From the NCBI GenBank assembly GCA_012511695.1, contig JAAZFO010000029.1, positions 1 to 12,408 of the forward strand: a stretch of DNA of 12,408 nucleotides. The letters are read 5' to 3'. The notes under the pieces are model-generated. The model was given only the letters and a program-made list of their open reading frames with translations. It was not told the origin of the DNA and made no database searches. This DNA comes from Erysipelotrichia bacterium. GTDB taxonomy: Bacteria; Bacillota_I; Bacilli_A; RFN20; CAG-826. This document shows positions 7,215 through 12,408 of this stretch, piece by piece (the first letter of the stretch is position 1; each line of letters begins with the position of its first letter). The position numbers and the translations under genes were made by a program.

Positions 7215-8266
7215 GCTTGAACTGGCCTTAACTCTTTCATCGAGATCCACATGACCCTGACACCCAAAGTCATGATATAGATAAGCGGAGCTTGGCTCGC
7301 CAAGAAAAAGCCGACGACTAAAGTGATCAAAGCAGGAGAGAACGCTAACCGCGCTTCAATTTTTGCACATAACCACCAACTGAAGTAGTTGTTCGGATTG
7401 TTTTTACCACGTGTTAATACCCACATGAGAAAGCCCATTAAGATGCCGAGCCCTAAGAAAACAGCGGCATAGACGCCAGAAGACATCCATAAATTGTAAA
7501 CTTTTTGCGTTTCATAAGAGACGTTTAAAACATTTTTAAAATTCTTAAGGACACCATCAGTGTAGGCGACACTTAAAATACTGGCAGTTACAAGCTGCTC
7601 ATTTTTATCTCTCACAGTTAATAAATCGGTTAAAAAAGTAGTGGAAGGCTTAGTGGTTTTAAAGTCGCCAACGTAAGAATTAGCAATGGGTTCAATGGAA
7701 CTATTTTCAAATAAGGAGACATAAAGACCGTCTTTATACAAAATTAAATAACTCGGGCGATAAGCATCATCACTGCTACTACTTTCTTGGGTTGTGCCGA
7801 GTTCGTAAAACATGGTAACGATATTCGTGTTGATAACTCTTTTATCAGAAATGGTTGGCGCATCGACTAAATAGACTAAAAAATCATATTGGTTAGTGAC
7901 CGCATTCGTATAAGCGGCATATGGTTGCACAGTGCCGTAATCATCAAAATTAATCGGAACATTATTTTCCGTGACCGATAAGAGGTGGTCTTCGCCGATG
8001 ATAAACTCGGCATTGCGGTTGTCCTTTAAATCTAACCCGATGCTAGTGAGATGTTTTTCTATCCCATAAGAATAAGTATTCAAGAAAAAAGAACCATTGA
8101 TGTTTGTTTGGGCGACAAAAATTGGAATGATCGGTAAAAGAATTGATAAAACGAACATCGCAATTGTCACCCATAGTGGTCCGTTTTTTGCCCCCCTAAT
8201 CGCCGCGGCATTATTAATTAAACTACCAAATCCATCCCGTAATGCCTCTTTATTTCTGTTATTCAT
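7211..8266 (-). CDS. Integral membrane protein of unknown function, large extracytoplasmic loop (DUF1189-like layout)
   Basis: The 351-residue protein starts with a short polar N-terminus. One membrane helix follows at about 31-52 (a run ending LPIIPIFVAQ), then a ~210-residue region probably outside the cell, rich in Asp, Ser, Thr and Asn. Three C-terminal helices lie at about 264-286, 309-326 and 327-343. This one-plus-three layout recalls DUF1189 membrane proteins, but I cannot confirm membership from sequence alone. The ATG (complement of 8264-8266) is preceded by AAGAGGT as ribosome-binding site and by a good promoter at 8290-8318. It appears to be a single-gene unit pointing into the rlmH operon; the two units share four bases at their stops. 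Its function and any link to the neighbouring xylA are unknown. Confidence 0.8.
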   Translation of the reverse strand: MNNRNKEALRDGFGSLINNAAAIRGAKNGPLWVTIAMFVLSILLPIIPIFVAQTNINGSFFLNTYSYGIEKHLTSIGLDLKDNRNAEFIIGEDHLLSVTENNVPINFDDYGTVQPYAAYTNAVTNQYDFLVYLVDAPTISDKRVINTNIVTMFYELGTTQESSSSDDAYRPSYLILYKDGLYVSLFENSSIEPIANSYVGDFKTTKPSTTFLTDLLTVRDKNEQLVTASILSVAYTDGVLKNFKNVLNVSYETQKVYNLWMSSGVYAAVFLGLGILMGFLMWVLTRGKNNPNNYFSWWLCAKIEARLAFSPALITLVVGFFLASQAPLIYIMTLGVRVMWISMKELRPVQA

Positions 8267-8289
8267 ATTGCGTACCTCTTAGCCAAACT

Positions 8290-8318
8290 ATTTTACAAAT
8301 AAAGATACGCACTGTAAA
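8290..8318 (-). promoter_or_regulatory. Promoter of the minus-strand membrane protein gene
   Basis: Read on the minus strand, TTTACA (complement of 8313-8318) is followed after exactly 17 bases by TAAAAT (complement of 8290-8295). Five of six bases match consensus at each hexamer. The start would be near 8283, giving a short leader of about 17 bases that contains the AAGAGGT ribosome-binding site. Confidence 0.75.
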
Positions 8319-8360
8319 CACATTTAAAAAAGTCACGAAAATTAAGCAGCAAAAGCTCAC

Positions 8361-8400
8361 CTATAAATCGCTATTTATTAGCGAGTTTAAATAGCAAGAA
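8361..8400. repeat. Inverted repeat in the divergent region upstream of xylA
   Basis: TCGCTA (8368-8373) and TAGCGA (8379-8384) form a perfect 6-bp inverted repeat around a 5-base centre. Outside it, CTATAAA (8361-8367) and TTTAAATAG (8386-8394) give a further imperfect pairing. There is no T run directly after it, so an operator or mRNA leader hairpin is more likely than a terminator. Confidence 0.5.
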
Positions 8401-8401
8401 A

Positions 8402-8432
8402 GTCAATTTTTTTTATAACTAGTTATGTCAAT
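8402..8432. repeat. 12-bp palindrome flanked by GTCAAT direct repeats upstream of xylA (possible operator)
   Basis: ATAACTAGTTAT at 8415-8426 is a perfect palindrome. GTCAAT occurs on both sides (8402-8407 and 8427-8432), 25 bases apart. It lies 31 bases before the xylA ATG, where a regulator would overlap the promoter. It does not look like the Bacillus XylR operator (GTTTGTTT-type). I could not pick a convincing xylA -10/-35 pair, although TATAAC at 8414-8419 overlaps the palindrome. Confidence 0.5.
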
Positions 8433-8456
8433 ATTTAGGTTGAGAGGTATTCATAT

Positions 8457-9779
8457 ATGAAAGAATTTTTTCCTAATGTTCCCGAAATAAAATTTGAAGG
8501 CAAGGCGAGTAAAAATTCCTTTGCATTTCATTATTATAATCCGGACCAACTAGTTTTAGGCAAGCCAATGAAAGAACACTTACCATTTGCAATGGCGTGG
8601 TGGCACAACTTATGTGCGACTGGCGCTGATATGTTTGGTAGTGGGACTGCTGATAAAGCATTTGGTGCGGTTCCTGGCACTATGGAACACGCTAAAGCAA
8701 AAGTCGATGCCGGCTTTGAGTTTATGAGAAAGCTCGGCATCAAGTATTTCTGTTTCCACGACGTTGATTTAGTTCCTGAATGTGATGACATCAATGACAC
8801 GAACAAACAATTAGATGAAATTTCTGATTACATCCTAGAAAAGATGAAAGGTACTGATATCGAATGTTTATGGGGGACTGCTAATATGTTCAGCAATCCA
8901 CGCTTCATGAATGGTGCTGGTTCCACTAATAGCGCTGATGTTTATGCATTTGCCGCTGCCCAAATTAAAAAGGCCTTAGACATCACCGTTAAGTTAGGTG
9001 GTAAGGGTTATGTTTTTTGGGGTGGTAGAGAAGGTTATGAAACTTTACTCAATACCGATGTTAAATTTGAAGTTGAAAATATCGCTAGATTAATGAAGAT
9101 GGCGGTTGTTTATGGTCGTTCTATCGGCTTTGAAGGCGACTTCTATATTGAGCCGAAACCAAAAGAGCCGATGAAGCATCAATATGACTTTGATGCCGCT
9201 ACTTCGATTGGCTTTTTAAAACAATACGGTCTAGATAAAGACTTCAAATTAAATATTGAAGCTAATCATGCGACTTTAGCTGGCCACACTTTCCAACACG
9301 ATTTAAGAATTTCCGCCATTAATGGCATGTTAGGGAGTGTCGATGTTAACCAAGGTGACTTCCTCCTCGGTTGGGATACCGATGAATTTCCTTATGATGT
9401 CTACACCGCAACTTTCGCTATGTACGAGATTTTAAAAAATGGTGGTCTCACTGGAGGCTTAAACTTTGACGCAAAAAATCGTCGCCCATCCTACACGCAC
9501 GAGGATATGTTCTTAGCTTTTATTCTCGGTATGGACACTTTTGCCCTCGGCTTATTAAAGGCTGCCAAGATGATTGAAGACGGTCGCATTGATCAATTTG
9601 TTGACCGTAAATATGCTTCATTTAGAGAAACTGAAATTGGCAAAAAGATTTTGAACAATGAAATTGATCTAAAAGGCTTATCCGACTATGCTTGTCAATT
9701 AGGAGCTCCGGCCTTGCCAGGTAGTGGTCGCCAAGAAATGCTTGAGGCCATCATGAATGATATCTTGTTTGGTCAATAA
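8457..9779 (+). CDS. xylA: Xylose isomerase (class II)
   Basis: It interconverts D-xylose and D-xylulose in the cytoplasm, the first step of the isomerase route for xylose, and many members also isomerise glucose. The 440 residues match class II enzymes. Active-site residues are all visible: His101 and Asp104 (FCFHDVDL), Glu232 and Lys234 (YIEPKPKEPMKHQYD), Glu268 and His271 (IEANHATLAGHTFQHD), Asp296, Asp307 and Asp309 (GWDTDEFP), and Asp338 (LNFDAKNRR). Trp49 and nearby aromatics lie in WWHNLCATGADMFG. The N-terminal extension before this is typical of class II. Ribosome-binding site GAGAGG lies at 8442-8447. A terminator follows at 9807, so it is probably monocistronic. No xylulokinase, xylose transporter or XylR gene is in the window, which is unusual because xylA normally sits in a xyl operon. 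Confidence 0.98.
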   Translation: MKEFFPNVPEIKFEGKASKNSFAFHYYNPDQLVLGKPMKEHLPFAMAWWHNLCATGADMFGSGTADKAFGAVPGTMEHAKAKVDAGFEFMRKLGIKYFCFHDVDLVPECDDINDTNKQLDEISDYILEKMKGTDIECLWGTANMFSNPRFMNGAGSTNSADVYAFAAAQIKKALDITVKLGGKGYVFWGGREGYETLLNTDVKFEVENIARLMKMAVVYGRSIGFEGDFYIEPKPKEPMKHQYDFDAATSIGFLKQYGLDKDFKLNIEANHATLAGHTFQHDLRISAINGMLGSVDVNQGDFLLGWDTDEFPYDVYTATFAMYEILKNGGLTGGLNFDAKNRRPSYTHEDMFLAFILGMDTFALGLLKAAKMIEDGRIDQFVDRKYASFRETEIGKKILNNEIDLKGLSDYACQLGAPALPGSGRQEMLEAIMNDILFGQ

Positions 9780-9806
9780 TCAAATCCAAAATAAATTTCT
9801 AAAATT

Positions 9807-9837
9807 AGCCCATGTCCATGCGATATGGGCTTTTTTA
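9807..9837 (+). terminator. Rho-independent terminator of xylA
   Basis: AGCCCAT (9807-9813) pairs with ATGGGCT (9825-9831), a 7-bp GC-rich stem with an 11-base loop, followed by TTTTTT. It lies 27 bases after the xylA stop. Confidence 0.92.
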
Positions 9838-10034
9838 TTTAATATTAATAATATAAAGAATTTCATAATAAAATATTCTAGAAATAAACGCAAGAAAGAC
9901 ATATGTGTTATTGCCTTGATGTCATACGATAAGTGCGAAGGAAAACATATTTTCATTTTTATATGGTGTTTTTGTTCTTGATTATGGGTTGCAGTTTTTT
10001 AGGGTCTGCCTCATATACAATGTAAAAACCCTGA
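9838..10034. other. A/T-rich intergenic stretch with a possible weak promoter
   Basis: I see no supportable gene between the xylA terminator and the lipoprotein locus. Short frames here run across the xylA terminator and lack ribosome-binding sites. A weak promoter may exist: TTGCAG at 9989-9994 with TATACA (10014-10019) or TACAAT (10016-10021), but the spacers of 19-21 bases are too long for a confident call. AGGGT (10001-10005) and ACCCT (10028-10032) could pair at a distance. Confidence 0.35.
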
Positions 10035-10059
10035 AGAAAGGAACGCAACATTAAGTTGC
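10035..10059 (+). promoter_or_regulatory. Distant ribosome-binding site with a hairpin between it and the lipoprotein ATG
   Basis: AGAAAGGAA at 10035-10043 is a good Shine-Dalgarno but lies 26 bases before the ATG at 10069. Between them, GCAAC (10045-10049) and GTTGC (10055-10059) form a perfect 5-bp hairpin. Folding it would shorten the effective distance to about 11 bases. This could make translation depend on structure; it is inference from the sequence. Confidence 0.45.
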
Positions 10060-10068
10060 ATACATATT

Positions 10069-10140
10069 ATGAAAAAAACAAAATTTTTCAGCATTATGAC
10101 AATAATGTTGGCGCTCGGTATCACGTCTTGTTTTGGTTAA
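10069..10140 (+). pseudogene. Lipoprotein signal peptide cut off from its protein by an in-frame TAA
   Basis: ATG 10069 opens a frame of 23 codons: MKKTKFFSIMTIMLALGITSCFG, then TAA at 10138-10140. It is a textbook lipoprotein signal: MKKTK, a hydrophobic core, and a lipobox ITSC with Cys21 as lipidation site. The next codon, GTG 10141, continues in the same frame into a Ser-rich stalk, exactly what normally follows a lipobox Cys in anchored surface proteins. One base change of the TAA would restore a continuous 667-codon gene. It is best read as the 5' end of the following gene, separated by a nonsense mutation. Readthrough or a sequencing error cannot be excluded. Confidence 0.8.
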
Positions 10141-10428
10141 GTGAGTTCTAGTAGCTCTAGTAGTAGTGATCCTGATAGCAGTTCTTCTGTACCTGCTTCT
10201 AGTTCACAAGCTCCATCCTCTGCAAGTGCGACTTCGAGTTCCTCCTCTGTGAGATCGTCCTCCTCCGTGAGACCGTCCTCCTCTTCTGCGAGGCCGTCCT
10301 CCACTGCGAGACCATCCTCCACGGTGGCTCCGAGTTCCTCCTCTGTGAGACCGTCCTCCTCTTCTGTGGGAACGTCTTCCACGGTGGCTCCGAGCTCCTC
10401 ATCGTCAGATCCATCTTCTTCTGTACCT
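10141..10428 (+). repeat. Low-complexity Ser-rich coding repeat (minisatellite-like stalk)
   Basis: About 96 codons dominated by Ser with Pro, Val, Ala, Arg and Thr. Units such as SSSVRP, SSSARP and SSTVAP recur. At the DNA level TCCACGGTGGCTCCGAG occurs at 10317-10333 and again at 10377-10393, 60 bases apart, and CCGTCCTCC-type units recur between. Such stalks hold surface domains away from the membrane and can vary in length by slippage or recombination. Confidence 0.85.
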
Positions 10429-12072
10429 CATGAACATGTCTTTATTGATGAGCCAAAAGTAGAAGCTTCTCCTGGTTACAGTGCTTACACTCCAGCCAGA
10501 TGCTTAGCTGACGATTATTTACGTCTCGCCATGGATATCCGTTCAGACTTAAATGGCAAACTCACAGCTAGGGGTAATAAGTTACTTGCTAACGGCGACG
10601 AAGCTATGTATAAGTTTAAGCTCGACGTCAGTTTTACTGCAAAGTTGCTTATCAAAGCGACCTATGACTCTAGTCGGAATGGTCAATACAGTTTCTATGC
10701 CGGTAAAGTAGGCAATAGCACTGTTCACCCACTTCCTGATGGCGGAGTCAATACCGAAGTTAAATTTAACGGAGATGGAATTACTTTGCCAACCGCCACT
10801 TATAGCGAATTAGGCATGACTGGCACTACCGAAGCTGGGGCCGCCTTTGTCGACCTCGGTCATATCGCTGTTGTCGATGGTGATAACACCTTAACAATCA
10901 AGCGACTCGATAGTTATAGTTTAAATTACTATGAAATTTGGATCGTCCAAGATTCTCCAGCTATTCCTCACGTTCATGACTTTGTCGATGAGCCAAAAGT
11001 AGAAGCCTCTCCTGGTTGCAGTGCTTACACTCCAGCCAGATGTGCTTTCGATGACTATTTACGTCTCGCCATGGACATCCCATCAGACTTAAATGGCAAA
11101 CTCAAAACCAGATGCGGCAAATTAGGCGTCAACGGTGACGAAGCTCTTTACACATTCAATCTCGATGTTAGCTTTGATGCAAAATTCATTATTAAAGGTA
11201 CCTACGATCACCCCAATAACGGTGGATATAGTTATTACACCGGTAAGGCTGGTGGCAGCGGCGTGGTTGATCCACTTCCAAACGATGCCACAAATACGGT
11301 CTTTAAATTTAATGATGTCGTCGTTGAATTACCGAAAAAATCATTTAACGATTTAGGCATGACCGGCACCACCGAAGCTGAGGCCGCCTTCGTCGACCTC
11401 GGTCATATCGCTGTTGTCGATGGTGATAACACCTTAACGATCAAACGGCTCGATAGTTTTGGACTCATGTACTTTGAACTATGGATCGTCCAAGATTCTC
11501 CAGCTATTCCTCGTCACGATCACGTATTCGTAGCCGGCGAAAAAGATGGCGCATACACTCAAGAAAGTTGTTCTGTCAGTGCATTAGCCGCCTATCGTTT
11601 CGATATCGCTGATGCCGAAGGTTGGAATAAGCCTAACGATAAAATGAATGGCAAAACTCCTCCAGATAATGCTTCAACTTGGAGCCTTGATGGATTACCA
11701 GTTGGTAAATATAGAGTTGAAATTAATGTTCAATTAACTTCTAGTTCTCATGTCGATAGATACTGGTTCAACATGGCGCTAGCAGGCATAGAAACTTCCC
11801 CTAGGGGTGATTCAGAATCAGAGGATCCATACCGCTATTGGCTCGAAGTTGATGGTGATATCACATATCCAGATGAAGAAGCCAGTTTCGGCGATCTTGG
11901 TTTCTCTAGCAATAGAGCAGCCACTGGAGGTTTCATTTCTGAAATCGATGTGGAAGCCGGTGCCGAAAACCTCGTTTTAAAACATGGCGATATCGGTTAT
12001 TCCTTAATCATCAAATATGTCAGATTTATTGCAATGTTAGTCTCTATTAAACATAGCGTAGACAAGCCTTGA
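10141..12072 (+). CDS. Body of a Ser-rich, multi-module surface lipoprotein (probably interrupted gene)
   Basis: The frame stays open for 643 residues from GTG 10141 to TGA 12070-12072. Residues 1-96 are a Ser/Pro/Val/Arg-rich repeat stalk. Residues 97-276 and 277-457 are two near-identical modules, each starting with an HxH motif (HEHVF, HVHDF) and sharing EPKVEASPG, YTPARC, DDYLRLAMDI, MTGTTEA, FVDLGHIAVVDGDNTLTIKRLDS and QDSPAIP. Residues 458-630 form a third, diverged module (HDHVF start, GLPVGKYRVEINV, ending LVLKHGDIGYSLIIKYVRFI). The ends resemble CBM6/CBM35-type beta-sandwich carbohydrate-binding domains, so glycan binding at the cell surface is a reasonable but unproven guess. No catalytic motif is visible. 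GTG 10141 has no ribosome-binding site and would yield a protein without a secretion signal, so it is probably not the ancestral start. Translation would need readthrough of TAA 10138 or reinitiation at the abutting GTG. Confidence 0.72.
   Translation: MSSSSSSSSDPDSSSSVPASSSQAPSSASATSSSSSVRSSSSVRPSSSSARPSSTARPSSTVAPSSSSVRPSSSSVGTSSTVAPSSSSSDPSSSVPHEHVFIDEPKVEASPGYSAYTPARCLADDYLRLAMDIRSDLNGKLTARGNKLLANGDEAMYKFKLDVSFTAKLLIKATYDSSRNGQYSFYAGKVGNSTVHPLPDGGVNTEVKFNGDGITLPTATYSELGMTGTTEAGAAFVDLGHIAVVDGDNTLTIKRLDSYSLNYYEIWIVQDSPAIPHVHDFVDEPKVEASPGCSAYTPARCAFDDYLRLAMDIPSDLNGKLKTRCGKLGVNGDEALYTFNLDVSFDAKFIIKGTYDHPNNGGYSYYTGKAGGSGVVDPLPNDATNTVFKFNDVVVELPKKSFNDLGMTGTTEAEAAFVDLGHIAVVDGDNTLTIKRLDSFGLMYFELWIVQDSPAIPRHDHVFVAGEKDGAYTQESCSVSALAAYRFDIADAEGWNKPNDKMNGKTPPDNASTWSLDGLPVGKYRVEINVQLTSSSHVDRYWFNMALAGIETSPRGDSESEDPYRYWLEVDGDITYPDEEASFGDLGFSSNRAATGGFISEIDVEAGAENLVLKHGDIGYSLIIKYVRFIAMLVSIKHSVDKP
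10429..11511 (+). repeat. Tandem duplication of a ~540-bp module (unit 1 10429-10968, unit 2 10969-11511)
   Basis: Two head-to-tail units of 540 and 543 bases encode modules 1 and 2. Matching landmarks lie at 10451 and 10991, and at 10849 and 11392. The last of these begins a 47-base stretch (10849-10895 and 11392-11438) identical in both. The ends of the units are far more alike than the middles (about 10570-10790 against 11110-11335), so similarity is patchy. Confidence 0.9.
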
Positions 12073-12078
12073 CGTTAA

Positions 12079-12372
12079 AATCACGTCTTTGTTAATAAAT
12101 TAAAACAGCAGCACTTCCTAGCTACAGTGATTACATTTCAGCCAGGGGCGCTGCTGTTGAGCATCTAAGTCTCGTTATGGATATCTCTTTGAATCTCAAT
12201 GACAAATGTCTTAATAAAGCGTTATTCAATGAATTAAAAATGACTGGCATTACTCAAGGAATAGGTCGCATTTGTCGACCTCAGTATCTCGCTGTTGTCG
12301 ATGGTGATAACACCTTAACAATCAAACGATAAAATAGTTTGGATTAATGTACTTTGAACTAAGGATCGTCCA
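12079..12372 (+). pseudogene. Decayed further copy of the repeated module, just past the lipoprotein stop
   Basis: The DNA matches units 1 and 2: CACGTCTTTG at 12082-12091 corresponds to the HVF module start, CTACAGTGATTACA around 12121 to the YSAY region, ATGGATATCTC around 12178 to LAMDI, and CGCTGTTGTCGATGGTGATA from about 12290 to AVVDGDN. The end (TGTACTTTGAACTA then GGATCGTCC) matches unit 2 best. About 225 bases are missing from the middle (between about 12200 and 12235). Single-base indels shift the frame near 12100, 12280 and 12340, and an in-frame TAA follows the IKR codons. The start, codon CAC 12082, is in the same frame as the upstream gene, separated by TGA 12070 and TAA 12076. 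It was therefore probably once a C-terminal module of that protein. Confidence 0.85.
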
Positions 12373-12408
12373 TATAATCTAAATTAACTGACATCATTTT
12401 CATTAGAG

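Noticed and set aside
8311..8325. Possible catabolite-responsive element (TGTAAACACATTTA) upstream of xylA
   Set aside because: At least three positions differ from the usual cre consensus, including the central CG, and the bases are already explained by the minus-strand promoter -35.
9757..9981. A 74-codon + strand frame overlapping the xylA end
   Set aside because: It runs through the xylA 3' end and its terminator hairpin, has no ribosome-binding site and encodes an A/T-driven Ile/Lys/Asn/Phe-rich product.
10138..10140. Stop-codon reassignment (UAA read as an amino acid)
   Set aside because: UAA ends rpsR, rplI, the esterase gene and xylA in the same window, so genome-wide reassignment is excluded.
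10137..10414. Minus-strand frames opposite the Ser-rich stalk (Glu- and Arg-rich products)
   Set aside because: They are mirror images of the TCC/TCT-type serine codons on the + strand, with no start signals.
12071..12092. GACGT/ACGTC inverted repeat followed by TTTGTT as terminator of the modular lipoprotein
   Set aside because: The stem is only five bases with a 7-base loop and a broken T run, and its right arm is part of the decayed module (HVF codons), so it is probably coincidence.
12178..12332. Short open frame starting ATG GAT ATC inside the relic module
   Set aside because: It has no ribosome-binding site and is simply a surviving stretch of the eroded repeat, with a locally shifted frame across the FVDLGH region.
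1..12408. CRISPR array, phage or transposon genes, toxin-antitoxin pair, tRNA
   Set aside because: No regularly spaced short repeats, transposase or integrase motifs, terminal inverted repeats or tRNA-like sequences were seen on either strand.

Overview
The window looks like a chromosomal segment from a low-to-moderate-GC Gram-positive bacterium of the Bacilli. An uncultured, gut-type relative of the Erysipelotrichia/Mollicutes fits best; this placement is inference from gene order and protein style. UGA acts as a stop codon (gdpP, dnaB and rlmH all end in TGA) and tryptophan is encoded by TGG, so the Mycoplasma code is not used.

Positions 1-7214 are a conserved housekeeping block on the + strand. 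They hold the 3' end of ssb, then rpsR and its terminator. A lipoprotein SGNH/GDSL esterase gene with its own promoter follows. Next comes a tightly packed run: gdpP (c-di-AMP phosphodiesterase), rplI, dnaB (replicative helicase), walJ/yycJ (metallo-beta-lactamase fold), rlmH (23S rRNA methyltransferase) and a small unknown gene. In Bacillus the same genes lie near oriC as rpsF-ssb-rpsR, yybT-rplI-dnaC and yycJ/rlmH. Several genes here overlap by 4-11 bases, which points to translational coupling. The 158 bases before gdpP hold an A/T-rich hairpin pair, a strong unused Shine-Dalgarno sequence with a four-codon mini-ORF, a perfect 16-bp palindrome, and a -10 box so close to the ATG that the mRNA could be leaderless.

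Positions 7211-9837 are accessory. A minus-strand four-TM membrane protein converges on the unknown gene with overlapping stop codons. A 190-bp divergent region then leads to xylA (xylose isomerase) and its strong terminator. No xylB or xylR is visible.

Positions 9838-12408 hold the most unusual material: a large lipoprotein locus that appears to be decaying. A complete lipoprotein signal peptide (10069-10137) is cut off by an in-frame TAA just after the lipobox Cys-Phe-Gly. The same frame then stays open for 644 codons: a Ser-rich repeat stalk, two near-identical ~180-residue beta-sandwich-like modules and a third diverged module. Just past the stop, and starting in the same frame, is a shrunken, frameshifted fourth copy of the repeated module. 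The natural reading is a multi-module surface lipoprotein losing both its membrane anchor and its C-terminal module. The alternatives are readthrough, reinitiation or an assembly error. I see no CRISPR array, mobile element, phage gene, tRNA or rRNA.
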